NCBI GenBank assembly: GCA_020628085.1
Contig: JAHDFQ010000010.1
Coordinates: 4,171-40,687 of the forward strand
Length of the DNA stretch: 36,517 nucleotides
Source: Saprospiraceae bacterium
GTDB taxonomy: Bacteria; Bacteroidota; Bacteroidia; Chitinophagales; Saprospiraceae
Reading direction: 5' to 3'
Made by a program: the position numbers and the translations under genes. The notes under the pieces are model-generated. The model ran no database searches. It was not told the origin of the DNA and saw only the letters and a list, made by a program, of their open reading frames with translations. Shown here piece by piece: positions 25,563-33,852 of this stretch (its first letter is position 1; each line of letters starts with the position of its first letter).

Positions 25563-25724
25563 TTGGAAAAAATTACTTGCCTGCCAGCCGCAGGCAGGTA
25601 TAATAACGCCAACCTTCAAAAAATTAGAAAATAATGACGATCAGGAAGTTTTTATAAGGTTTTTGGAGGTTTTGAAGGCGGTTATTATACTAACCTGCCC
25701 GACGGATCAGGCGGGTTTTTCCAA
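25563..25724. repeat. MITE-like imperfect palindrome with internal hairpins
   Basis: The 162-bp stretch starts TTGGAAAAA and ends TTTTTCCAA. Further inside, the two halves stay complementary with gaps: GGCAGGTATAATAACGCC on the left (from 25593) corresponds to the reverse complement of the right half near 25675-25700. Each half also contains a GC-rich hairpin of its own (25578-25596; 25692-25718, the latter followed by a T-run that could act as a terminator). No direct repeat flanks were found. It separates the HlyD gene from the permease gene. Confidence 0.7.
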
Positions 25725-25749
25725 CCTACTACTTAACATATTTTTCATA

Positions 25750-26982
25750 ATGGGTTTACAAGAAAACATACGTATTGCTATTCAAAATGTCCGCTCTAAC
25801 TTACTGCGTTCAGTGCTGACCTTGTTGATTATCGCTTTTGGGATCATGGCGTTGGTAGGTATTTTGACGGCTATTGATAGTATTATTTACTCTATGAGTG
25901 ATAATTTTTCTCGTATGGGAGCCAACTCCTTAAATATTTATCCTGCTAGAGAAGATGGTGTGAAAGGGCGTCGAGGTCGGCAAGTAGGTGATCCTATTTC
26001 TTTCGATCAAGCATTTAATTTTAAAGAAAAATATGATTTTCCTGCAACGGTTGCCTTGTCCATGTGGGCCACTTCAAGTGCGTCTATTCGCTATCTTGAC
26101 GAAAAAACCAATCCCAATATTCGGGTAGAAGGATGGGATGAAAATAATATGAAAGTCAACGGTTTTGAGTTGGCAAAAGGACGAAATTTTACGGCAAGTG
26201 AAGCCATTAATGGTGGACGAAAAACGATCATTGGACAAGACATTGTCAAAAAAATATTTGACGGAAAATCAGAAAAAGCCATCAACTCAACCATATCTGT
26301 TGGTAGTCTTAAATTTAAAGTCATAGGTGTGCTGGCAACCAAAGGTGCTGGAGCTGGACGAAGTCAAGATAATATTGTGATTATTCCTCTATTGGATGCC
26401 AAACGTTATTATGGCTCATCACAAACCAATTATAAAATTAGTGTCCAAGTCAATAATCCAGAACAAATTGATGCCGCTTCGAGTGCTGCCACAGGTGTGT
26501 TTCGGAATGTCCGACGCCTAAAAATAGGAGAAGATAACGATTTTGATATTCGAAGAAGTGACGGACTCATTGATATTATTAAAGAAAATACACTTGAATT
26601 ACGTCTTGGAACTATTGCTATCGGTTTGATGACTTTACTCGGTGCAGCTATCGGATTGATGAATATTATGCTCGTTTCTGTTACGGAACGCACTCGCGAA
26701 ATCGGAATCACTAAAGCCCTCGGAGCAACGCGTCAAAACATCTTAATTCAGTTTTTGACCGAAGCTATTGTGATTTGTCAAATGGGTGGAATGGTAGGTA
26801 TCGTCTTAGGTGTATCGATTGGTTTTGCCCTGTCTATTTTCTTAGGAGGTAGCTTTGTCATTCCCTGGGCATGGATTACTTTGGGGATCATTGTCTGTCT
26901 TTTTGTAGGTTTAATTTCTGGAATTTATCCTGCTCTCAAAGCAGCCCGTTTAGACCCGATTGAGGCGTTGCGATATGAGTAA
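25750..26982 (+). CDS. MacB/FtsX-type ABC transporter permease
   Basis: The 410-residue protein starts at the ATG at 25750 ([38 protein letters not shown] in parts); the open frame upstream to 25495 covers the palindromic element and is not coding. There is one N-terminal transmembrane helix (about 20-42), a periplasmic MacB_PCD domain (about 45-270), then the FtsX domain with three helices (about 280-400), including [23 protein letters not shown] and [20 protein letters not shown], both hallmark MacB/FtsX motifs. Such permeases work with an ATPase in export or lipoprotein-related processes, but no ABC ATPase gene is nearby. It is convergent with the MscS gene (30 bp). Confidence 0.92.
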   Translation: MGLQENIRIAIQNVRSNLLRSVLTLLIIAFGIMALVGILTAIDSIIYSMSDNFSRMGANSLNIYPAREDGVKGRRGRQVGDPISFDQAFNFKEKYDFPATVALSMWATSSASIRYLDEKTNPNIRVEGWDENNMKVNGFELAKGRNFTASEAINGGRKTIIGQDIVKKIFDGKSEKAINSTISVGSLKFKVIGVLATKGAGAGRSQDNIVIIPLLDAKRYYGSSQTNYKISVQVNNPEQIDAASSAATGVFRNVRRLKIGEDNDFDIRRSDGLIDIIKENTLELRLGTIAIGLMTLLGAAIGLMNIMLVSVTERTREIGITKALGATRQNILIQFLTEAIVICQMGGMVGIVLGVSIGFALSIFLGGSFVIPWAWITLGIIVCLFVGLISGIYPALKAARLDPIEALRYE

Positions 26983-27012
26983 AGACTGGTGTTTTTGATG
27001 AATATTTTTTTA

Positions 27013-28374
27013 TTAATCTGCTCCACCTTCACTATCATTCCCTTGCCAAACCACACGCTGTGGGAATGGAATGGTGACGTTTTCTTCTCTAAAGACCCGA
27101 TCAATTTCAAAGCGTAGATCACTTTTAATGTCTTCGATAATGATGAGGTTACGAGTCCAAAAATGGAGTTCAAAAACCAGCGCAGAATCACCAAAATCAA
27201 CAAAACGAATAATCGGTTTTGGATAGTTAATCACATAAACATTTTCGTTAGCCACTCGAATCAATAGTTTTTTAATCAGTGCTGTATCGGAACCATATGC
27301 CACACCTACAGTTACATTAAAACGGGCTTTCGTATCAAAATGACTCCAGTTAATCACATTATCAACAATCAATTTAGAATTGGGAACGATGACCGTGATA
27401 TTATCAATGGTTTCTACTAAAGAGGTACGCAATCCTATTTTTTTGACCTTTCCAACCAATCCGTCAATATCAACCACATCTTCCACTTCGACTGTCCGTT
27501 CAAACAATAAAATTATACCCGAAATCAAGTCATTGAACGTCTGTTGTAAACCCAGTCCAACACCAACCAACAGCGCCGCTGCACCACCCCAAACCAAGGT
27601 CATTTGTATGCCTAATTGATCGAATGCCAATAAAAACCCCAGAATATAAATGATATATTTTAGTAGCTGATTGATGGCATATTGAGAGCCAATATTGACA
27701 TTTCCTCGCTTATAATACCGATATAAAATCAGTTGAATAAGTCCCCAGGCAAACAACCGAGCTAAGAAAATAATTAAGATGGCCGTTAGAATATTGGAAG
27801 CACTAAGGTTAATGTTTTGATCGGGTGTAGGTAAATCGAAATTCGTATTTTCTAAATGAAAAAATCGAATGATAAAAATCGCCGAGAGAATATAGACGAC
27901 ATATTGAATAGTACGAGTGGCTTTTCCCTCGCTTTTCATACTGTCTTTTTCAATACTGGAACGCTCTGTTTTTTCTTGGTGCTTATCTCTAGCGTAATAG
28001 TTTTGTACCATCAATTTAGAAACCACCCAATCGGAAAGTCGGGCAAACTGGATAATCAGTAAAGCAATAAATATCTTAGAAACTTTAAAGGTGTACGGTT
28101 CATCTACAAATAATCGTACATCAATTTTAAATATAAGCAAGGTACTGATGATAAAAAGCAGGAGAAAAATAAGCGAAATAATACGCCCCAATCGCTTCTT
28201 TTCTTTAGGTTCTAGTTTCTCTTTTTTCAGAAAATAAGGTAAAATCCGTTGATTGGTCAGCCAAAATGCCATAGCCAACACAATGAAAGCGACTCCAAAA
28301 CCAAGCACCTGCCACAACAAAACATCATGGTCATTAATAGAAAAAAGTATGGTTTTTAAGAAATCGGTATTCAT
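27013..28374 (-). CDS. MscS-family mechanosensitive ion channel
   Basis: This channel opens under membrane tension and releases solutes during hypo-osmotic shock (family knowledge). The 453-residue protein has about five or six transmembrane segments: residues 20-40, 65-83, 100-118, 155-172, 193-217 and 238-256. The pore helix TM3 follows at about 263-292 (GGAAALLVGVGLGLQQTFNDLISGIILLFE), and the MscS beta and alpha/beta domains come next (EVEDVVDIDGLVGKVKKIGLRTSLVETIDN, VIVPNSKLI). Length is larger than E. coli MscS because of extra N-terminal helices, as in YbiO/YnaI types. Start is the ATG at 28374. It is convergent with the permease gene. Confidence 0.94.
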   Translation of the reverse strand: MNTDFLKTILFSINDHDVLLWQVLGFGVAFIVLAMAFWLTNQRILPYFLKKEKLEPKEKKRLGRIISLIFLLLFIISTLLIFKIDVRLFVDEPYTFKVSKIFIALLIIQFARLSDWVVSKLMVQNYYARDKHQEKTERSSIEKDSMKSEGKATRTIQYVVYILSAIFIIRFFHLENTNFDLPTPDQNINLSASNILTAILIIFLARLFAWGLIQLILYRYYKRGNVNIGSQYAINQLLKYIIYILGFLLAFDQLGIQMTLVWGGAAALLVGVGLGLQQTFNDLISGIILLFERTVEVEDVVDIDGLVGKVKKIGLRTSLVETIDNITVIVPNSKLIVDNVINWSHFDTKARFNVTVGVAYGSDTALIKKLLIRVANENVYVINYPKPIIRFVDFGDSALVFELHFWTRNLIIIEDIKSDLRFEIDRVFREENVTIPFPQRVVWQGNDSEGGAD

Positions 28375-28460
28375 TTGTTTATGCTAGTGATTTAATTGCT
28401 GAATGATTTAACAAGTTAATGAAGAAGCGTTTTAATGATTAATAAGTTTAAATCTAGCCA

Positions 28461-28492
28461 CATGAACACATGAATACACAAACACACGAACA
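28461..28492. repeat. Four-copy 8-bp tandem repeat
   Basis: Four contiguous 8-base units follow the pattern CAYRAAYA: CATGAACA, CATGAATA, CACAAACA and CACGAACA. They lie in the 131-bp gap between the MscS gene and the cyclase gene, on the downstream side of the cyclase stop codon. No function is visible. Confidence 0.6.
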
Positions 28493-28505
28493 CGCATTTC
28501 CTCAC

Positions 28506-30146
28506 TTACAACGCCTGCTCCACGTAATACATATCAATCATTCCCTTATTTTTAGCGGCAATTTTTCCACGATAATTACACGTAAATTTATAACGCACTT
28601 GATTATAGGTCGATTCTGAAATATTGACTTTTCCTGGTTCACAATTGGATTCCATTCGAGCAGCCGTATTAACCGTATCGCCCCAAATATCATAGGCAAA
28701 CTTATTAAATCCTACGACTCCTGCAACGACGGGTCCTGTATGAACACCAATTCGAGCCTCGAAAAACGGTAAGCCTTTTTTCTTTCGATCTTGTTTATAA
28801 TCTTCTAAGAAATCCTGCATTTCCATGGCTGCTTTTACAATATTGGTAGGTACGACTTTTCGATCAGTCAACCCACTTGCGCACATGTAGGCATCACCAA
28901 TGGTTTTAATTTTTTCAATATCATCGTATTGAGAAATGATATAATCAAATGCTTTAAAACAGTGATCCAGTTCTGCCACTAGAGCTTCAGGAGACAGCTT
29001 TTCAGAAATATTAGAAAAGTTTTTAAAATCGGTAAATAAGACGGAAGCACTGTCAAATTTTTGAGCCTTGGCCTTACCATTTTCTTTCAATTCTTTAGCA
29101 ATAGGTTCAGGTAAAATATTCAACAATAATTCATCTGATCGTTCTCGTTCCGTTTCAATTTGTTTGTTCTTTTCCTGTAATTTTCGTCTAGAACGACGAT
29201 TAGAAAACAAACCTAATAAAGCCAATAACATCAGTGAACTTGCACCAATTCCAATTAATCCGAGACGTTTATTATTTTGCTCTGCTTCCAATTTTTCTTC
29301 TAATAAAGCTTTTTCTTTCAACTCAAACTCATAGGCTTGTTCTTGTTCATCGGCAGATAAATCTTTGTATCGTTTGATATAGCGTTGGGTTCGTTCCTCT
29401 GCTTTTTGTCTAGCTTCCGAAATCTCTGCTAGTTTTTCTTCTCTCGCTCGAATTTCTTCTTCTGCTTTTCGACGCTCTGCCTCAAACTCTGCTTCTTTTT
29501 TATCCAATGCTTTTTTGGTCAAGCCTATATCAACGGGTTCACCTAATTTTTCTTTTAATCGACGATTTTCTTGAACCAATTGCGATTTTTCATTGGTTAA
29601 TTTTACATTTTCATTTTCTAACCGAACCAACTCTTTGTCGTTTCTGCTCGATCCGCTCGTTCGAGAACTTTCAGCAACAGACAACCCATTTTTCTTGACT
29701 ACACTCAAACTTTCTTTGGCGTAACTGTATGCTTTTTTATAATCTCGATCTTTGTATGCTAATTTTGCCAATTGATCGGCACTTCCTAAAACAATAGCCT
29801 TATTGTCGGCTTCTTTTGCGATAGATAAAGCAGATTTAAAACGGGCTTCCGCTTTATTATTATCTCGTCTTTTTAAATGAATTTCACCGTCCAAATAATA
29901 AATTTTACATTGCATATCTTTATTTCGCATCTTATAGGCAATGTCAGCAGCATCTTGCGCATAACGCGCTGCCTTATCTGCATCTGTTTTAAGATATGCC
30001 CTTGCCAAATCATATTTGATAAGCATTTTATCTCGATACTTGGTCGCTTTTTTAAGACGAGATTCCAAGTCACTGATCGATTGCGCTGATAAGGATACCG
30101 CACAAAAAGCGAAGCAAAACAGTAAAAGGTATTTAATATAAGTCAT
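28506..30146 (-). CDS. Membrane-anchored class III adenylate cyclase with TPR and coiled-coil sensor region
   Basis: The 546-residue protein starts at the ATG at 30146; the frame upstream to 30191 begins with a non-ATG codon and has no signal features. It has a signal peptide (1-22, CAVSLSAQ), TPR-like helices (about 25-150), a long coiled coil (170-295), one transmembrane helix (295-314), a linker with the NILPEPIAKEL signature (343-353), and a class III cyclase domain (about 365-540). Metal-binding Asp373 (FTDF) and Asp418 (TIGDAYM), Lys414 and Asp486 (adenine specificity, versus Glu and Cys in guanylate cyclases), Asn493 and Arg497 are all present, so adenylate cyclase activity is predicted. 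The sensor part faces the periplasm and the catalytic domain the cytoplasm. Its signal is unknown. Confidence 0.93.
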   Translation of the reverse strand: MTYIKYLLLFCFAFCAVSLSAQSISDLESRLKKATKYRDKMLIKYDLARAYLKTDADKAARYAQDAADIAYKMRNKDMQCKIYYLDGEIHLKRRDNNKAEARFKSALSIAKEADNKAIVLGSADQLAKLAYKDRDYKKAYSYAKESLSVVKKNGLSVAESSRTSGSSRNDKELVRLENENVKLTNEKSQLVQENRRLKEKLGEPVDIGLTKKALDKKEAEFEAERRKAEEEIRAREEKLAEISEARQKAEERTQRYIKRYKDLSADEQEQAYEFELKEKALLEEKLEAEQNNKRLGLIGIGASSLMLLALLGLFSNRRSRRKLQEKNKQIETERERSDELLLNILPEPIAKELKENGKAKAQKFDSASVLFTDFKNFSNISEKLSPEALVAELDHCFKAFDYIISQYDDIEKIKTIGDAYMCASGLTDRKVVPTNIVKAAMEMQDFLEDYKQDRKKKGLPFFEARIGVHTGPVVAGVVGFNKFAYDIWGDTVNTAARMESNCEPGKVNISESTYNQVRYKFTCNYRGKIAAKNKGMIDMYYVEQAL

Positions 30147-30314
30147 CTTATTTTTTTCAAGTCTAATTGAAGGGCATAGGATCACTAACATAATCCTATG
30201 ACAAAAATAGTAAACGTTCTACTACTAAACGAGCGTTATATCGAGATAGTGCCAATATCAAACCAGTTTATGAAAAAATACTTTGTTGATACACTCATTA
30301 TACCAACCAAATAA

Positions 30315-30322
30315 TAACTTTG
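30315..30322 (+). promoter_or_regulatory. Possible -7 box of the kinase-RapZ gene
   Basis: TAACTTTG matches the Bacteroidota -7 consensus TAnnTTTG, 14 bases before the ATG at 30337. Upstream TTTG/TTG sequences at 30282-30288 are 26 or more bases away, longer than usual. This is a weak call. Confidence 0.35.
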
Positions 30323-30336
30323 ATAAAAAAAGAAAC

Positions 30337-31779
30337 ATGACAGAACGAGATCAACAACTCCAACAACTATTTGAAGCATGGTCAAAAGAACGTGTCAAAT
30401 CTATAGAATCTATTCCTCCTTCTGGATCAAATCGTTTATATTATAGAATTTTTGGCGAAACTAAAACAGCAATTGCTGCTTATAATCCTGATACAAAAGA
30501 AAATCGTGCATTTATACATTTTTCAAAACATTTCAAATCAAAAAGCTTACCTGTTCCAACGATTTATACCGAGAACTTAGATCAGCATATTTATTTGCAA
30601 GAGGATTTGGGAGCAACAGCTTTGTATGATTTACTACCTCAACACCAACAGGAGTTCTCAGAAGAATTATTAGGTTTATATAAAAAATCTGTAGAGCAAC
30701 TGGCGCATATTCAAATAAAAGGAGGAGAAGGACTGGACTATAATTTATGTTATCCAAGAGCGGCTTTCGACAAACAATCTATGCTTTGGGATATGAACAC
30801 GTTTAAGTACTATTTTGTGAAACTCGCCAATGTTACTTTCGATGAACAGGCCTTGGAAGATGATTTTCACAGCTTTGCTGATTATCTATTAGAAGCGGAT
30901 TGTTCGCATTTTATGTTTCGGGATTTTCAAAGTCGAAATATCATGATTCGAGACGGTGAGCCGTTTTTTATAGATTATCAAGGTGGACGAAAAGGCGCCA
31001 TGCAATACGATTTGGCTTCGTTATTATATCAAGCAAAAGCTAATCTCAGCCATCAACTTAGAAATGAATTATTAGAATATTATTTGAATGTAGCCGAAAA
31101 ATTAACGCCGATTGATCGAACTCAATTTACGGAATATTACTACGGATATGTATTAATTCGATCCATTCAAGTTTTGGGAACGTACGGTTATCGAGGTTTG
31201 TATGAACGAAAAGAGCATTTTATAAAAAGTATTCCGTTTGCGCTTTCTAATGTTAAATGGTTGCTTGAAAATACTGAAATACCTGTAGCAATACCAGAAC
31301 TCCGTCGAGTTTTACATGCTTTGGTTGAGGCACCTCGATTTCAAAAATATGATATTTCAAAAGGAAAAAACAGCCCATTAAAAGTATCTATTACCAGTTT
31401 TTCATATAAAAAAGGTATTCCAAAAGATGAGTCAACCAACGGAGGTGGATTTGTGTTTGATTGTCGAGCTGTTCATAACCCTGGACGATACGAACCCTAT
31501 AAGCAGCTAACAGGACGTGACGAATCTGTCATTACATTTCTAAAACAGAGAAGTAATATAGATGCCTTCATTCAACATATTTTTCGGATTGTAGACAATT
31601 CTGTAGAAAACTATATTGAACGTGATTTCCAAAACCTAATGATAAATTTTGGCTGTACGGGAGGTCAACATCGATCGGTTTATTCGGCAGATCAAATGGC
31701 GCAACACATTAAAAATAAATATGGTGTTCAGGTTTCTTTGTGGCATAGAGAACGAGGTTGGGCAAAGGAATATTTGTAA
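30337..31779 (+). CDS. Fusion of an AmgK-like sugar phosphotransferase domain with a RapZ C-terminal domain
   Basis: The 480-residue protein (ATG at 30337; the longer frame to 30283 adds 18 residues without support) joins two domains. Residues about 5-330 form an aminoglycoside-phosphotransferase-type kinase. Visible parts are GSNRLYYRI (29-37, nucleotide-binding loop region), the catalytic loop MFRDFQSRN (Asp196) and IDYQGGRKG (metal-binding Asp213). AmgK-type kinases of this fold phosphorylate N-acetylmuramate or N-acetylglucosamine in wall recycling. Residues about 348-476 match the RapZ C-terminal domain, which in E. coli binds the sRNA GlmZ and glucosamine-6-phosphate: FVFDCR (372-377), LTGRDESV and FGCTGGQHRSVY (438-449). 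The P-loop N-terminal domain of ordinary RapZ is absent. The position equivalent to E. coli His190 appears to be Gly383. A link between sugar recycling and sensing is inferred. Confidence 0.9.
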   Translation: MTERDQQLQQLFEAWSKERVKSIESIPPSGSNRLYYRIFGETKTAIAAYNPDTKENRAFIHFSKHFKSKSLPVPTIYTENLDQHIYLQEDLGATALYDLLPQHQQEFSEELLGLYKKSVEQLAHIQIKGGEGLDYNLCYPRAAFDKQSMLWDMNTFKYYFVKLANVTFDEQALEDDFHSFADYLLEADCSHFMFRDFQSRNIMIRDGEPFFIDYQGGRKGAMQYDLASLLYQAKANLSHQLRNELLEYYLNVAEKLTPIDRTQFTEYYYGYVLIRSIQVLGTYGYRGLYERKEHFIKSIPFALSNVKWLLENTEIPVAIPELRRVLHALVEAPRFQKYDISKGKNSPLKVSITSFSYKKGIPKDESTNGGGFVFDCRAVHNPGRYEPYKQLTGRDESVITFLKQRSNIDAFIQHIFRIVDNSVENYIERDFQNLMINFGCTGGQHRSVYSADQMAQHIKNKYGVQVSLWHRERGWAKEYL

Positions 31780-31930
31780 GTTCTTTGTTCTGCAACAAAG
31801 CATACTTTAAAGTCGTTACCCTATTTGTATATCTATTCTTATTCTAATTAAAAATGTATTAGGCTAGGCGTGATTTTTGAATCAGTTTGGCAATGAAACA
31901 CATAAATCATAAAACTCTCATAAACGCAAT

Positions 31931-32896
31931 ATGGCAAATTATAAATCAGACGTAGAGGCAGTTGATGCTTTAGCACAATCGTACCGTGACCTATCTAGTG
32001 AAATTTCTAAAGTAATTGTTGGACAAAACGAGGTCGTCAAAACGGTTATTATTTCTATGTTTAGTAACGGACACAGTCTCTTAGTCGGTGTTCCTGGTTT
32101 GGCAAAAACCTTATTAGTCAGTACTATTTCTCAAGTATTAGATTTAGAGTTCAAACGCATTCAGTTTACACCAGATTTAATGCCATCAGATATTACGGGA
32201 TCTGAAATTTTAGGCGATGATCGCAAGTTCAAATTCAACAAAGGCCCGTTGTTTTCAAATATCGTCTTAGCGGATGAGATCAACCGTACTCCACCTAAAA
32301 CACAGGCTGCTTTGCTAGAAGCGATGCAAGAACGCAGTGTAACAGTAAGCGGTGTGCGGCATGTATTACCAGCACCATTTTTTGTTTTGGCAACTCAAAA
32401 CCCGATTGAACAAGAAGGAACATATCCGCTTCCAGAAGCACAGTTAGACCGTTTTATGTTCAATATTCCGTTAGACTATCCAACTTACGAAGAAGAAATT
32501 TCCGTTGTTAAGGGTACGACGACTAATCAAAAATATGATCTGAAAAATATCGTTTCTGGTGAGCAAATTTTGTTCTACCAAAATTTGATTCGTAAAATTC
32601 CAATAGCAGATAATGTACTAGAATATGCGGTTGGTTTAGCAACGAAAACCCGTCCGAATACGGCTCGTGCCACAGATACTGTAAACAATTATATCTCTTG
32701 GGGTGCAGGCCCTCGTGCTTCTCAATATTTGGTATTAGGAGCAAAATGTCACGCTGCTATTAATGGAAAGTATTCTCCAGATATTGAAGATGTTCGAGCG
32801 ATTGCTAAATATGTATTACGTCACCGTATTGTGCGTAACTATAAGGCAGAAGCAGAAGGTATTACAGAAGAAAACGTTATTGAAGGCTTGTTTTAG
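31931..32896 (+). CDS. MoxR-family AAA+ ATPase
   Basis: MoxR ATPases are cytoplasmic chaperone-like AAA+ proteins that often act on metal insertion or assembly of partner proteins, usually with DUF58 (von Willebrand A-type) partners (family knowledge). The 321-residue protein has Walker A GVPGLAKT (53-60), Walker B VLADEIN (112-118), the sensor-1 segment VLATQNPIEQEGTYPLPEAQLDR (about 158-180, shown in part by TQNPIEQEGTYPLPEA) and the AAA lid 2 with GPRASQYL. The length is standard. No DUF58 or VWA gene follows; instead there is a strong terminator and a secreted protein gene. The 151-bp gap from the kinase-RapZ gene makes co-transcription uncertain. Confidence 0.94.
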   Translation: MANYKSDVEAVDALAQSYRDLSSEISKVIVGQNEVVKTVIISMFSNGHSLLVGVPGLAKTLLVSTISQVLDLEFKRIQFTPDLMPSDITGSEILGDDRKFKFNKGPLFSNIVLADEINRTPPKTQAALLEAMQERSVTVSGVRHVLPAPFFVLATQNPIEQEGTYPLPEAQLDRFMFNIPLDYPTYEEEISVVKGTTTNQKYDLKNIVSGEQILFYQNLIRKIPIADNVLEYAVGLATKTRPNTARATDTVNNYISWGAGPRASQYLVLGAKCHAAINGKYSPDIEDVRAIAKYVLRHRIVRNYKAEAEGITEENVIEGLF

Positions 32897-32923
32897 GTAT
32901 CTTTGATAGGTTATGAAATAAAG

Positions 32924-32961
32924 AACGGAGTAGCGAATAATTGTTTCGCTACTCCGTTTTT
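32924..32961 (+). terminator. Rho-independent terminator after the MoxR gene
   Basis: A perfect 14-bp stem (32924-32937 with 32945-32958) has a 7-base loop and is followed by a T-rich tract (TTTTTATTTTT). Confidence 0.9.
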
Positions 32962-32997
32962 ATTTTTATCTTTAGAATAATTAAAAGGACATATTTG

Positions 32998-33567
32998 ATG
33001 AAGAAGTATAACATAATAAAATCGTTATTTACATTTCTTTTTTGCAGCTTACTAACATTTACCGCAAGTTCCCAACAGGAAAATGTGGATAACTTGTCTT
33101 TCCCACAATCATGGGAAGGAATCTGGGCAGGAGAATTATCTATCTATGATAAGAGCGGTGTGAAGCAGACCATACCAATGGAATTGCACATTCAACCCAT
33201 TGATACTTCTGATAATCATACTTTTTGGATTATCTATGGTGAGGATAAAGATGCTGGAAAAAGAGCGTATGAATTGGTCACAATAGATGCAGATAACGGA
33301 TTATATGCCATTGATGAACAAAATTCTATTCAAATGGAAGCTTATTTACTCGACAATCAACTCATTCAACGTTTTGAAGTGATGGGAAATATGCTTATAA
33401 CCATCAACGAAAAAGTAGACGAAAATACGATCACTTGGACAATTATTTCAGGTAGCACCACGCCTGTTAGCTCTACAGGAAAGGAAGAAATCGAAGGTGA
33501 AGAAATCCCTGAAGTCAAAACCTATCCTCTAAAAATTGTACAAAAAGCTATTCTTAAAAAAATCTAA
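32998..33567 (+). CDS. Small secreted protein of unknown function
   Basis: I do not recognise this 189-residue protein. From the ATG at 32998 it has a signal peptide (about 1-25, FLFCSLLTFTASSQ) and a mature beta-rich domain starting SFPQSWEGIWAGELSIYDKSGVKQ, with a Trp-rich W-G-W-G pattern like lipocalin-type or similar small beta-barrels. The C-terminal part has an acidic stretch (GKEEIEGEEIPEV) and ends in lysines (LKIVQKAILKKI). There is no T9SS sorting domain. A frame extending upstream to 32941 would run through the terminator, so it is rejected. About 285 bp without a gene follow, containing only a weak 7-bp hairpin (33595-33616). Confidence 0.8.
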   Translation: MKKYNIIKSLFTFLFCSLLTFTASSQQENVDNLSFPQSWEGIWAGELSIYDKSGVKQTIPMELHIQPIDTSDNHTFWIIYGEDKDAGKRAYELVTIDADNGLYAIDEQNSIQMEAYLLDNQLIQRFEVMGNMLITINEKVDENTITWTIISGSTTPVSSTGKEEIEGEEIPEVKTYPLKIVQKAILKKI

Positions 33568-33852
33568 TATAGATTATTCCTATTTTTCTAATGAAAATGA
33601 CCTTCAATTGTCATTTAATCACCTAATAAAATACGTTTAAACGTTGTTATAAGTCTATATTTGTCGATAGGGAAAATTCTAAATCATGCGAAAAAATAAA
33701 TTTAGTTTCTTTTAATTAGCAAACTGACCTGTTGTAAGCAGGAGTAATAATTCTTTAAAAATGAATTTATTAGATCTAGATTAAAGGAATTAGAGTCTAT
33801 ATTTATTTTTGAGCAATTACTAAAAACTTATATTAAATTTAGACTTTACGCA

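Noticed and set aside
25563-25724. CRISPR-like or phage attachment site reading of the palindromic element
   Set aside because: There are no regularly spaced direct repeats, no cas genes and no integrase; inverted symmetry fits a palindromic or MITE-like element better.
25495-25749. N-terminal extension of the MacB/FtsX permease
   Set aside because: It translates the palindromic element and lacks family resemblance; the ATG at 25750 starts the typical MacB/FtsX N-terminus.
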